64,000 nt of DNA from Favolaschia claudopus (Eukaryota; Basidiomycota; Agaricomycetes; Agaricales; Mycenaceae): contig JAWWNJ010000122.1 of NCBI GenBank assembly GCA_037176885.1, forward strand, positions 434,001-498,000. The letters are read 5' to 3'. Both the position numbers and the translations under genes were made by a program. The notes under the pieces are model-generated. The model searched no databases and was not told the origin of the DNA. It saw only the letters and a program-made list of their open reading frames with translations. Below, in pieces: positions 44,334-55,893 of this stretch (position 1 is its first letter; every line of letters begins with the position of its first letter).

Positions 44334-46544
44334 TCAGACACGTATAGAAGACACGTGCTCACGCTTTTCTTTTCTTTTCTTTCTTTTATGAGCTGTTTCT
44401 TGCCGCTTGTCCTTTGGCTTGGAGGGTGAAACGTTGGGAGGGGTCGGTTCCAACCATGTAGCCCAGTCAGTGCCCTGTGGCGGGGCAGATGGCGATTCGC
44501 TTTCTCGAGAACATTTCCTTCTAGTTAGCCAAAATCCACGATAGACAAGGGCATACTGTGTCGGTGTGTAGATGGTGGCACCCAGTGAAAAGCCCTCGTT
44601 ACTCAGGAGAGGGGAGCTCACGTCGAATATCTTGGATCCTCGTGTAAATCTTGAACCCTGGATTTCTCCGAACACCATTTTATGAACAAACCTTGGTAAA
44701 ACACCATATTTGTCTCGAAGTTTCTACGCCCACGCCTCAAGCGCGCTTGCGCTTTCCGATGTCACTTGCGCCTGTAGTTGAAAGGAGGGAAGCCGGCGTT
44801 GTCGCGCTCTCCGAGCACACTATAAAGCTCTAGATGCTTCGAAGCTTATTGGGAAACCCGGTTTCTTCAAAAACCGGGGAACGCAAAGCGGTATTTCGAC
44901 GAAGTGTTCCAGCTATCTGCATAATTCAAGAGCAGTCCCAAAAATTTCCGCGAGGCAAGTCGAGCAGGTAAGAGTTGGGGATCAAAGTGTGTAGCGTCGA
45001 AAGGTACAGGTTTATAAGGTAAAGTCAAATACCTAGGCCAAGGGAGCAAGAAATCAAATGGCGGGACATTATGAACACCTCGCCAATACTGCTGCATAGA
45101 CACTGGGCGCGGCGGGAGGGGGCACAACGATTTGACAACGATCACGCAAGGAGAGCCAAAGGAAATCCTAGATAAGATACAAAAGATGACTAACAAATCA
45201 GTGCTGTGCTCAGAACGGCGCCGAAAACCAAAGATCGACAAGGATTCCGGCAAAGTCCGACATTCCCCACGGACTGAAGCAATCGCTTCTCCACCTATGG
45301 GGACGAAGTCCCCATCCCCAACATGTTATAATATTCATATACCTAGGCTACAGGATCAGGCCTCCCAGTGAAAACACGGGAACGGCTGGTATCAGCGAAT
45401 ATCAGCAGGTATTGGCCTGGCTTTGAAAATATCGCGTCGTATCGAAAATGCTTTTTTTTTGTCCCCTTTTGTGGCGCAAAAATAGATGTGCACTGCCCAC
45501 TTGACCCACGTTTCCCTGGTTGCATGGAAAATATCGCAAACGGAGTGCAAACGGCCATAAAACAGAGAGAAAATTGGGTGATGTCATCGATTCGTCGGAG
45601 TTTGAAACACTTGTTGCTTTCTCCCACCACTTGCCCACCACTCTCTACGTCTTGCCTCGCCATGTCCCGCCAACTGCATCTGCGCTATGTGGGCGACCCC
45701 GCCCTCACGCCCTCCCGCTATCATCCCATCTCTTTCGTCTCCCTGCTCGCTGCTTCTGTTGATGTCCAAGATTCCATACACGGTGCGCCGCACATCAGTC
45801 TGTGCTTCATCGTCGCGACGACGGGGTATATCTACCACGGTTTGAGCAGGATTGGACGGCGATAACTATGCCTTGACATGTTGCTATGAGAATACACATG
45901 GGATCTCTTCGCGGGTATGTTTACGATAATGTTATGACCATATCGATACATTCCCGAGTACAGATATGCTCGCGACCCGCTTCATATGCGATACTCGTAT
46001 CCGTAGCCTCTTCACCCTTGAGCACCTTCACTGCGAGTTGTCTGGGTAGTAAGCTTCGGCAGTTTTGAAATCATCGGTCGACACTGGTGCGCCTTTGTAT
46101 CTTCGACATTTCTTCATTGAATTTGCCTTTCACTTTACCTTTTTAGCTCACAGTCCGTCCTCGTCGTGTAAACTCGAACCTCTTCCACATTCCTTCCCCG
46201 TGGCGACACCATGCTCAAATTGGTATGTCGCACGTTCTCCATAAATTCGTCAATTCCTTGACTCGGCGTTGCCCAAACATAGATAGCTGACTTTCAGCGA
46301 CGTTCGATTGACATTAGTTCGTGTCTTTCCTAAGCTCGCCATTCTCTGCTCATCCTGTCTTCTCCAGTTTTCGTGTTAACGCGCTCATATTTTGGGTATG
46401 AACCGTCTTAATTACATTATTTACATCTTTCGATCTGATTTTTGAGCCAGCATGTTTCGCCCTTCTCCCTTCTCTGCGTAGATTTTCGGTGAGTTCATTT
46501 CCCTTCGATTCGATCCCAGCATGATTCTCATTTAGCAGGCCCCA
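44334..46544. other. Upstream of the NLR; no confident gene
   Basis: Candidate promoter side of the NLR. ORFs at 44334-44678 (minus, basic C-terminus KRKKRKEKRE), 44867-45253 (minus) and 45662-45865 (plus, MSRQLHLRYVGDPALTPSRY) have no recognised domain. The last has a natural-looking start after a pyrimidine-rich stretch and could be a small gene. Confidence 0.35.
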
Positions 46545-46940
46545 ATGCCGTCGACTCCAGAGCCTGTCACCATTCGATATCTCAAGATGTCCATCTCAAC
46601 CTGGAACGTTCCTTCAGATTCTACGACTCCTCAAGACCACGGTTCGAGATGGAGGGAGGTTAGGTTATGCAAGGCAACAAATACCGACGCCCGAGACGTG
46701 GTGGTCGAGCACAACGGTGTGTATTCAAACAAACCTCCTTCCCGCTCAGAAGTCTCTGATACCGGACCAGCTCAACCAACACCATCCACTTCGCACTGGA
46801 GCAAAAACATAGGTACCTGCATAGACTATCTCCCGTATGGTCCAAAGACCTCCTTTCCTGTCGAAAGCCGACGCCTCACTCGCAGCAAGTATATCGACGC
46901 TCGCTTCCTGCCTGTCGAACTCGGACTGAAGCGCGCTTGA
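46545..46940 (+). pseudogene. Possible degenerate Copia pol end before a polypurine tract
   Basis: The ORF ends RSKYIDARFLPVELGLKRA and a stop, directly before GAGGGGGAG (46939-46947) and an LTR start. RSKYID and LGL resemble Copia RNase H landmarks with a large deletion between. The preceding sequence is not recognised. Confidence 0.35.
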
Positions 46941-47197
46941 GGGGGAGTGTTGAAGTTGCAACCGCCGCTTCAATGTCCGAGAAGCTGTGATATCAATGTG
47001 ATACGGTTGTGCGCTTGGCTTTACAGCTTACAGTAATTATGATTCAATTTTTCCTTTTATCGCTGCTGTATATTACTCACTGCTGTATTTATTTGACTTC
47101 CGGCGCTGTTCGTTTACTTACAGCTTTACTTACTTTATACGGACTCGTACATTGTACATCCCTCAGACGTTGCTTCTACTCTCGTGAACAACTCTGA

Positions 47198-47608
47198 TAG
47201 TCTCGTGACCAGACTCTTATGCCATCCCAAAGGGAACCCTGTCATAAGAGTCTGGAACAATCAGCGGCCACATAACCATACCATGGCCTTATCAAAATTG
47301 ATGGTGTTTTCCCACAGTGTGTGGACTTTACCTCCTCTCATTCTGCTTGCTTCTACACCGGAACTTGACAATATATGGGCAGAGTCTACTTTTACAATGT
47401 AGTAAAAGTCTATTTGTGCAGTTCAAGTCACATTTTTGGGTCGAATATCAGTGCTTCAAGAGGTTTGAGTATACTGCGTAATAAGAATGACTGTTACGTC
47501 CCAAAACGGGACTCTTATGACAGGGTTCCCTTTGGGATGGCATAAGAGTCTGGTCATCTTATGACAGGGTTCCTTTTGGGATGGCATAAGAGTCTGGTCA
47601 CGAGACTA
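47198..47608. mobile_element. MITE with 9-bp TSD and duplicated right end
   Basis: CAACTCTGA at 47189-47197 and 47609-47617. Tips TAGTCTCGTGACCAGACTCT and inverse. The TIR continues through CATCCCAAAGGGAACCCTGTC. On the right the TIR core of about 44 bp (GACAGGGTTCC..TGGGATGGCATAAGAGTC) is present twice in tandem. The 9-bp TSD suggests MULE. No ORF. Confidence 0.88.
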
Positions 47609-47786
47609 CAACTCTGAGGTACTTTCTTCTTGTCACTCTGGGCTTGCCAGCCTTTATCCCAGTCGAATCGAGCGGCAAAGACAGCGTGACGAGCAGACGA
47701 CTACCTCCTTTACTTACTTATTTATATGCTCGTTACTAAATGTACTCGCAGTATTATTGTTTAGGTGAATATAGACGTTGCTTCTA

Positions 47787-48449
47787 CAGCTCCGGACAAT
47801 CAAACTCGACAAATTTATCGACCTTTTCCCACGACCCCGATATGTATCGGAATCGAAAGGAAACGAGTTCAGGAGCCTGCTGAATTTTTTTGGTGAGAAT
47901 TCATCGAGCTGTTCCGGAGATATCCGCCATTCTTAGTAGAGGGTAGCCAAAATTTTGGCCGGACCCCCCAAATTACAAGGAAAAATCACGAAAATATTGA
48001 TTTGAGCTCTTTACGACTGTCTGAGTCTGTTTCTGGACTCAGAATGAAAATTCAACGAGCCGTTATGTCACAAAATAGGAGGGAACCTGTGGGAACATTG
48101 TGACATTTGTAACAACATGTCACAAATATGTCACCTTGGCATTGCCAATTTCGGGTTCCTCAAAGCAAAAAGGGCTGAGGGACCAGAGTAGTTGCATATA
48201 GTATCCTCTGGATGGTCAGCAACCATGAGAAGGCTGGGTCAACATTCGTCTGGAGGGGCCAGAAAGGTACACACAATTTCGTTCAGACCGCCCAAAAATT
48301 TGGCCATACCCATTTTGTCGTGGGAAAATTCAGGAAAAATCGTTTTTAGACTTATTCTGGGGTGCTGAACCCGTTTCTGGACTCAGCTAAGTCCAGAAAA
48401 TAGCGGTTCGACCGAAAATAAAATTGTTGACTTTGATTGTCCGGAGCTG
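47787..48449. mobile_element. Tc1/mariner-type MITE (CAGCTCCGGAC ends)
   Basis: TA at 47785-47786 and 48450-48451. Inverted tips CAGCTCCGGACAATCAAA and TTTGATTGTCCGGAGCTG are perfect over 18 bp. 663 bp, no coding sequence. Confidence 0.88.
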
Positions 48450-48499
48450 TACTCTCGTGAACAACTCTGAGTATTATTGTTTAGTTTCTAAACACAACA

Positions 48500-48803
48500 G
48501 GTTATTGGGCCCCGCGTCTCAGCCTGCGTACTTGCTTTGCTCCACTTGTACTAGCCTGCTTGTTGCTCTCATCCCTCCGACACTCTTCCCGTATCCCTCG
48601 CGTACTCCATCATGACAACAATTACTGCCGACTTCACCTCCTTGTCCAAAGTTCCTGTGCTTGTATCGAACGGATCCAACTGGCTCATTTTCACGAAACG
48701 CTTCAAAAACTTCATCAATTCGAAAGTCATCTGGGGGCATTTTGATGGTACCACCTCCAGACCGACCCACTCCATGGGGTATAAAGCTAAGATAGAGTTA
48801 TAA
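48500..48803 (+). pseudogene. Copia primer site and gag N-terminus, truncated
   Basis: GGTTATTGGGCCCC follows the LTR, again resembling the complement of the initiator tRNA-Met anticodon arm with one extra T. A gag start follows at 48612: MTTITADFTSLSKVPVLVSN, then NWLIFTKRFKNFINSKVIWG and HFDGTTSRP, typical Copia gag opening. It ends after 63 codons; the hAT fragment begins 46 bp further on. Confidence 0.75.
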
Positions 48804-48848
48804 GTGGTTATAATGGAATTTCGATTTTTGCGACATCATCGTATCCAT

Positions 48849-49671
48849 TAGGGCCGGGTATGATAAGATTTTCGCCTCGTATCATACAAGGCCGCGCAGC
48901 GGCCCTCATGTATCTAGATACACGCTCGTATAATACATACTCTATAATACGGGCGCCGCAGGCGAAAAATGTTTGGGGTATTATAAGTACGTATAATACA
49001 TGTATTTTTCGATTTATTTAATGTATAATATGTATTTAATACTTCTACCACTTTTTAGCGTTCCATTTGGAGCTTTCAGCAGTCCAGGAGGTGGTAGCAG
49101 CTTTGGGTTTCTGCGGAGAGAGCGCCGTACGAATATCCATCTGCTTCGGCCCAACCGTTGCACCAGTTTGGGTGCGTTGAGGTCAATGTAAGTCTCAATC
49201 TTCAATCCCGGCAAGTCGTTTGACGAGGGGAGGTGTGCCGATATCCGTCTCATCCTCCCCCTCAGCCATATATATCCTCTACTTCGGCCGTGTTGAAGGG
49301 GGTCGTTGCTGCGAAGGTTGAACACCGAATCGAGGTCGATTGGGACATCTGAGTCCGCCGGCGGTGTCGGGTTGAGGAGGTCGTCAAGCGTGGGGATCCG
49401 GGCGCGTTTGGGGTCAGTCGGCTGTCGAGTGAATGTCGGTAGTTCCAGTCGAACCTGGTGAGAGACATGGTTCTTCACTTCTTGCCGCCCGTAACCATAG
49501 CGCCAGTACTGATTGAGCTGAGCGCAGCGAACTAGATTCTCTGCGCTCAGATTGTTGCGTTTGGCCGTGCTCATTGCTGAAAGTTTTGAAGCGGTGCGTT
49601 CGTCGCACATTTCACTGTCGAAAAGTTGATAGCGATTCGCTGACAATCATATCATTGTCAACGAAGAGCAC
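48849..49671 (-). mobile_element. hAT fragment with a possible 8-bp flanking repeat
   Basis: The left edge TAGGGCCGGGTATGATAAG looks like a hAT tip. GTATCCAT occurs directly before it (48841-48848) and again at 49672-49679. The right edge (CGAAGAGCAC) is not an inverted copy of the left, so it would be a 5'-truncated or internally rearranged element. Contains the hAT C-terminal coding fragment. Confidence 0.5.
49014..49646 (-). pseudogene. hAT transposase C-terminal (dimerisation) fragment
   Basis: DERTASKLSAMSTAKRNNLS followed by AENLVRCAQLNQYWRYGYG resembles the hAT C-terminal dimerisation motif (short helix, T-x-x-RN-x-LS, then hydrophobic-rich helix). The remainder (PTLDDLLNPTPPADSDVPID) is a disordered tail. 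The catalytic part is absent. Ends 165 bp from the presumed left terminus. Confidence 0.65.
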
Positions 49672-49717
49672 GTATCCATGTGTCCATGCCGATCACAGCC
49701 ACATTCCTCCACATCAG

Positions 49718-50071
49718 ATGCCTAGTGAGCTTCCTCCTGGCTTCCTCATCATGTCTCTCACTTCTTGTCTGCCGACGCATGAGGCGGAACCTTTGACGGT
49801 GTCTAGCGCCAATGACATTGCTGGCGTGGACAATGAATCACCGAGAAAGTGCTTGAATTGCGGCGAAGCTCATACCAGCAACTGGAGATTGAATGAATTG
49901 CGAAAGACAGTGAGCATTGTAGTGTTCACTATGCTGTCACCTGTGGAATGACTGATAACGCAGCTTTGCGAACGATGTGGTCAGTTCGAGCAACTACACA
50001 AGCAGACACGATCCGAAACATTCCAGTGCATTTCTCGTAGGGTTGGTGCTACTCAATCCACGAAGCTGTGA
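49718..50071 (+). CDS. Small GATA-type zinc-finger protein
   Basis: Two exons, 49718-49909 and 49964-50071, joined in phase (GTGAGC..CGCAG), 99 residues. A single finger spans the intron: CLNCGEAHTSNWRLNELRKT then LCERC, spacing C-X2-C-X17-C-X2-C, the class IVa GATA pattern, with TSNWR in place of TPLWR. Start MPSELPPGFLIMSLTSCLP; a second in-frame Met is 11 codons later. The finger is followed by GQFEQLHKQTRS, like the basic tail of GATA factors. Much shorter than known GATA regulators, so it may be a truncated copy or a small regulator. It begins 39 bp from the GTATCCAT repeat bounding the hAT fragment. Confidence 0.7.
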
Positions 50072-51699
50072 CACCGACGCCATTATAGTTCGAGACGGAA
50101 CAAAGCAATAGCGATGCGCAGAAGAGAACCCAAAAAACGTAGTCTCTGACAAGAGGCCGAGAACATGGTAGATATCAGCAGCCGCGCACCTTAGAATTGT
50201 GTGGTAAGTGGTTACAGGTGCCCTATCTACAATGTTGTAGGGACCATATATTTAGGACCCTGCATAATTGATAGTCGGTTTCTAAAATGACGCCATTCCA
50301 GTTGTAATATAATAACCGGTGTTTCCCCCAACAGCTCTTCTCACTCTCCTTCACCCCAAAAGACACCGTCACTCGAAAAAAGCCCCTCACTTCAAGAAAA
50401 CAATAACAATGGGGAGGAGAAAAGGTTCACATTTTCAGTTCTCAAATGCTATGGTCACCAAGATATCTCCACCACAACAACCCCACACTAAAATTCTCGC
50501 CTCGCTTTCACTTCGCTCATGTCTTCCTGCCGGCCTTACATTATTTCTCAAGATTCGTGTTGACCGTCATCGCGGGCTCGGCTCTGACCTTCGAGTTCAG
50601 CATGCTATCAGAGCTGTAGCTCTTGACTCTGAGGGCTCAGTGGGCACGGTTGTAGCCGCTTTTGTTATTCAGCTTTCCGGAGTGTTGTTCCTCCTCGCCA
50701 TTCGTCGTGAGTTTGCCATATATTCCTGAAGCCCTGTCTAAGTTAGTCTCGCTGTTGCGTCCGGATTGGTTGCCCTTTCTTCGTTTTACCCGCGACCCCC
50801 CATTTGCCGCCCCATTTGCTACGATGGCACCCATATAAGATAGACGTCACCCAATCCGGCACGTATCACATAAGCCAAATCAGCCCTTCAACAAATTCGT
50901 TATAAGTAACTTGTTCCACAAAAACATGTAAGCACAGGAGGGGGAGCTTGCATGTATTCCCGATTTTCTTGGACAATGTGAAAATTAAGGCCGGCGATGG
51001 AGATAGGAATATACAGGGTGGATTTGAGTGGCGGTTGTATACAAAAGTTCCATTCCTACATATGTAAGTACAGTATTTTGACGTTCCTTTACACACTGAT
51101 GGTCCTTTACACACTTTGATATTTCTCCCTCAATTTTTATACAAGGTCTTAGATATTGTAGGGCAAGTTGTAGGGCCAAACTGTTACATACTCTGTCTAC
51201 CAGAAACCAAACTTTTCTCGCCTACATCTGCTCCCAATCAGGCAAGGTTTCGGGCCAATTCAAATTCCCACCAATAGATATACTTCTTAAGCCTAGTTTT
51301 GCCAGGTTTCATGGGAATCGCGGTTGAACTGAGTGAGAAATAAACACCTTCGCGTGATGCCCACATGACCGTGACAGGCTCTTCTTGATCCATCGTGCCC
51401 TCGCTATCTCACTTTTTTCCCCCCACTATGCGTGCTCACATTGAGTTTACTGGCTGTGTTTAGATTCTTCGAGAGTTGTGAGCTAGTCTCCCTAGTCAGA
51501 CCATATATCCCGAGGTTATTTTTTTAAGAGACCGGATCCGAACTTCTGAGTGTGTTGCCGGCTGAGCCTCATATGCATATTGCTAACCTATGATGTGGAT
51601 TATGTCGGGATCCGTACATACTCCCCTCGGCCTCCTGAATTTTTTACCCAACGCCCAGTGCCCACGTCCACTGAATACCGTCAATCAAATCGAAAGGGG
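50072..51699. other. Gene-poor stretch
   Basis: The ORF at 50319-50729 (with MGRRKGSHFQFSNAMVTK) has no recognised domain or splice support. Nothing else seen. Confidence 0.4.
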
Positions 51700-52030
51700 G
51701 GGTGACGCGTGACACGAAAAATCTGGTTCGACAATTCGAAAGACCGAAAATTTTGCGTGACCGGACGGAAAATTTCGAAGAAATTTTTTTTCAAACACGA
51801 AAATCTGTTCTTTTTGGCGCATTTTGGGGGCCCCGAGACTCAGCGTGACGTACTGGAGGTTCGAAAAAGGTCGTCGTGATGCGTGACCAGAGGGCGAAAT
51901 TCGGCTCGAAAGCGGCCTGCGTGACGCGCGACTTTCGATCTGATTGAAATTGTACGGTATTCTCGTGCGCATCACTATGGTCTCCCACGGGGGGAACCAT
52001 CATTTTTGATGGTGTACCCGTGGGAGATTC
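51700..52030. repeat. Iterated GCGTGAC segment and hairpin
   Basis: GCGTGAC occurs at 51707, 51755, 51843, 51881 and 51919, always in the same orientation, separated by about 38-90 bp. It is followed by a hairpin at about 51986-52022 (CCCACGGG..ACCATCA, loop TTTT, TGATGGT..CCCGTGGG). No termini or TSD established. Pattern similar to 13097-13477 and 22878-23498. Confidence 0.55.
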
Positions 52031-52992
52031 TTCGAACTCTGCACAGCCATCCGGATTTCGAGGCGCCGCGCGCCGCGAGTTCCGCGAGCGGCAGTGCGGC
52101 GCTGAGGGCCCCCAAGCAACGAGTCGGCCTTGCCGAAGGCAGGGTACTAAAGCTACAAGTTGCCGACACGTGAAAAGTCCCGTGATAAGTGAACAAGGCA
52201 TCTGGGGATGTGTCACACCTTCCATAAATGGAAGATCAAATTTGTCGACTTTGCGTGTCCGGCACTGTATAGACCGGTGACCGTCTGTCTATGAAGCAAG
52301 CTGTCGATAGACAGACCGGTCGATCTGCCAATACAAAAACAATTACTATAAAAGGTTATTCGGGCCGAGCCTTGACGGTGGGTGACGTCACCGACAAACA
52401 ACGACAACGGAGACTGTTCTGGCCTCTACGCCTTCAAAACTCCACGTTGGACCCTCGGAAAAAGGCCGGTCACACTCAAGCCTTCGGCCCACATGCATTC
52501 CGCGAAGAAATGGGGCAAAACGAGGCCGTAATGGGTGAGTTCTTGAATAACCGTTTTTGGTAATATTTTTGTATTGAGAATTCTGCCGGAATTCCGGCCT
52601 ACTGAAGGGGGAGCTTGCGCAAATCCGTATCAGCACTGCATTATGTATTTGAGAATAAGAATTCAACAAGAAAGCTAGATAGACTATACCGAACAAATTA
52701 GACTACTTACCATCGTTTAAGTTTACGAACTTACAAACGCCCCCCCCCAAAAAAAAAGAAAGAAGAAAAAAAAAAAAAAAAATCACTAAGGTCAATCCCC
52801 TGACTGTTTAAGGTAAATGTAAGTTGAGCCCTTCGCTCAGTTTCGATCCCGAGCATACGCATCGAATACGTTACATTGGCTGTTTTCAGTCGACTCCAAT
52901 GGAAACTTGTTCGATAGTAAATGGGAGGAGGAACTTCAAGGAAATGAGAATCAATTGTCCTTGAGAGATCGATGCATACCATATGCTGGATA
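52031..52992. other. No gene; low-complexity C/A tract
   Basis: An inverted repeat ACCGGT..ACCGGT with GTCTGTCTAT/ATAGACAGAC arms lies at about 52272-52322. A run of C then A (52740-52782) is low complexity. Short ORFs only. Confidence 0.45.
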
Positions 52993-53167
52993 CAGTCGAA
53001 GCTGTCATAACCCATAGACGTCGCTTCAGCCCAAAACCTATGGAATGGCAGATTTATGGGTTATCCCAAGGTTATCCCACTCAAAAGTTGGTCAAAATCC
53101 TCCAAAAAAGTATGTGTTATGGGCGATTATCGGTTATGAGAGCTATGGGTTATGACAGCTTTGACTG
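52993..53167. mobile_element. Short Tc1/mariner-type MITE (CAGTCGAAGC ends)
   Basis: TA at 52991-52992 and 53168-53169. Tips CAGTCGAAGCTGTCATAACC and the inverse, 25 bp with one mismatch. 175 bp; contains further GGTTAT motifs. Confidence 0.88.
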
Positions 53168-53169
53168 TA

Positions 53170-55342
53170 GTAGTAGCCGGCTGGCGCATAATTCGGGCCT
53201 ACTACAGGTGCCAAAGGGGAACACGAGATGGCCCTGCAGCAGGATTCTGAGCACTAAATTCATTTTGAGCTGCGACAGTAGCATTATTTTCTCTGCGACG
53301 CTGCTGCCGTAGCGTAGCGGCATAGTAGCTGTTATTCATATGGTAGATGTTGCCTTGATGTTGCCTATGGTGCGCGCCATTCAGTCACCACCTCTCTATG
53401 ACAAGGCCATCTGTGGCTGCAGTGTTTCATCCCATTTTTAATTGCTCTTGCCAATCGACTCCTTTTCAACAGAGGAACAGCTTCGCAAGACGGATTTACC
53501 AAATTTAAATATTTGAAGGAGGTATAACTTTTCACCCCACCCAATTTGGCAGTACAGGCCAATTCCGGCATTTGTTGCCTCAACATTGTGCGGTCAGAAG
53601 TCCAGTAATATCTATGGTAGTATTCCATACACCCGATAATAGGCTCTAGGTATGTCAAAGGTCCCCTTGAAAAGCACCCAAACTGTGTCGAAATCCACGC
53701 TCAGATAGGGTATTTGAAAAACTTCGGCCTCCGGCCCATTTGGGGGTACAAGAGAAGCGGTGACTAGGTGACGTGCACCATACAGTGATAGAACCCAGAG
53801 TGTTAAAGTTGTCGGCGGCTAATATGAATATGTTTCAATATGACGATACGGTCTGGGCATATTCAAATATATTTGACTACGTTTGAGTACGGTTACGGCC
53901 TCACTTCGGCAGCATGCCGGGGCCTGCCAGGCGGAAGGAAGTACAGCGGACCAGCATCAATCATCACCAAATGATATCCCGCGCTCTCCCGCAACCTACG
54001 GCACCTAAGCCGACAGTGATTCGGGCATCTCGGGCTATTGATCACCATCAGCAACTGCATATGGGAGTAGTTTTCTACTTATTCATGTTGATACCTCATC
54101 TTGAATGGTATTCTGAGGTGGATGATGTTGGCAGAAGATGATTTGAGCGGTATTTATGCAATATGAACATGTTTCGGACTCTATTTACCCTGTGTATTGA
54201 CTGAACTTTTGACCCAAAATATATTCAAATATATTCATATTATATCTTATTCTGCTCCAATAATATGAATACGATATGATACAGATACGATACGCCGCTG
54301 GCGTATTCAAAATAGCAAAATATGTTTGAATATGAATACGATACGGAGAATTCGTATCGTATCGTATTTATGGCCAGCACTAGCTCCTCGTCTCCCTTTG
54401 TAGCCTTTCACCACCAAATTCGGCCCGGACGGTGGCAGCTGGAGGGGTATCTATATAGTTATATTGGTAACTTGGGTCGCGGCCAGAAATTTCGAGGGAG
54501 AAATTCGGTAAAGTAGATAATCAAAACTCGTTGCCTAATTGAGCGGCAAGCATATATACTGGCCCACTCGTTCAAATAGATTTACCGATAGTACCCTCCT
54601 GAGTTGTACAATACAGTGGTAGATTATCAGAGTTGTGAGCGGTCAGATATTTTTCATTTGCTTGAAACGGTAATCCCTCCGAAGAGTGTAGTAGAAAGTG
54701 ACCGACTTGGGCTTTTATTAGTGCTAAAACAGTTGGAATATTATTTGGGATGGTCCCACAGTCCCAAGGTTTATTCAGTGCACTGATCCAGAAACTCTGT
54801 AAACATCAGCTGATTGCCGACTGGTGGTGGTGGTGGGTCTGGCTTCCGGGGTTTTGACAGGGAGGTTTTGGGTGGTCTTGGTCAGGAAGGTCTGTTTCCG
54901 CTACGGCGCTACCCCTTGAGCCCGTATTGAGCCCGTATCGAAAAATCCTCCTGACTGTCAATCGTTGGCGTGATTGCCCATGTAGTGGTGAGAGGTAGTC
55001 GTGTTCTTCAGCCAGCACCATTGAAAACCCAAGTGGATTCTTGGCCAGTTGGGTACATACAGACGGACTGGCAAATGTAGATAAGCTCTCAAACGCGGCA
55101 AAGAAAACCAAGAAATTGTACCTTTTACCCCAACACCCCCGAAACCAAAGCGAAAACCAGAACGAGATTTAATTTGATTTGATTTGAAGTTCTGATATAT
55201 GCTGTACCTGGCTACGGAAGAGCTATGCAGCAGTACGGTAAGGGTTGGTGGGGATCTTGTATAGTAGGTAGTTCGGAAACGGTAATATAGACCATAACAA
55301 AAGAGAAAAAGAAGTTTAAGTATCACACATGGGAATGAAAGC
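53170..55342. other. Gene-poor; AT-rich ATACGATA/TGAATATG-dense segment
   Basis: From about 53820 to 54370 the motifs GAATATG, ATACGATA and ATATTCAAATAT recur in both orientations, and the segment ends TATGGCCAGCACTAG, which resembles a hAT-type tip read from the other side. No opposite terminus found. Short ORFs (such as 53365-53658 minus) are not recognised. Confidence 0.4.
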
Positions 55343-55893
55343 TTGAGATTGGAAACACGAATTTCAAAAATCCCAGAGACGGCTTCGAGATCTCTTCAAG
55401 AAGCAAAAACTTCTTTAAGGAAAATAAAGACCTGCAAACAGCTAATCAAATTCTACGCGAAGCTTACGGGTCAGGTTCCACGTGCAAAACGCAATTGGAA
55501 TTGCAACAGAGATTTCGTCTCGACGGGAGAAGGCAAGACAGGCGGCGCTGAAGAGAAAAAGGAACTCAAGAATCAAAATCGAGCACTTCAAAAACGCGTC
55601 GCTCGAGCAGCCAAAGTAATGGCGCGGGCAGTCGCACGAGTCAAGGCAAAGCCGAACATGTTCAGCCTGACTCGGAAAGGGGTCTACACAGTCCAGGTCG
55701 ACTGGCTCGAATTATTGTCTCGAGCGGCTGTCCTCGCAAGAACGTCGGAAAAGTCATATCCGACGTCCACTCACCTTTGGTATAAAATTTGACCGCGCAA
55801 TGAGTGCACGGACGGTTAGCAGATCCATTCTTGAAGGTGGAATCGCGGCCTCGACGCTCCAGCTTCCATACGAAATTGTTCTGAATCAAAGTA
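55343..55893 (+). pseudogene. 5' fragment of an Agaricomycete gene, cut by a DNA transposon
   Basis: In overlapping frames: ENKDLQTANQILREAYGSG, KELKNQNRALQKRVARAAK (coiled coil), SERGLHSPGRLARIIVSSG then CPRKNVGKVISDVHSPL, and at 55800 SARTVSRSILEGGIAASTLQ followed by LPYEIVLNQSK. I associate this order (coiled coil, helical block, S-x-x-T-x-x-R-x-x-LEGG) with a basidiomycete-expanded TE-like family, but cannot name it safely. A stop and frame changes lie near 55540. The reading ends at the TA where the element at 55894 begins. Confidence 0.5.

Larger units (their letters stand above)
46948..48499 (+). repeat. Copia LTR carrying two nested MITEs
   Basis: Starts TGTTGAAGTTGC after a polypurine tract and ends CTAAACACAACA before a primer-binding site. 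Without the MITEs at 47198-47608 and 47787-48449 and their TSDs it is about 467 bp. Internal direct repeats (GACGTTGCTTCTA, AGTATTATTGTTTAG) occur twice. Acting both as 3' end of an upstream body and 5' end of a downstream one, it suggests a tandem Copia arrangement. Confidence 0.72.

Noticed and set aside
44334..44678. Extra N-terminal exon of the NLR
   Set aside because: No splice donor joins it in phase to the ATG exon at 44311, and the C2-like start is already natural.
52740..52782. Poly(A) tail of a LINE or retrocopy
   Set aside because: The run is preceded by poly(C) and interrupted by G; no LINE coding or TSD is adjacent.
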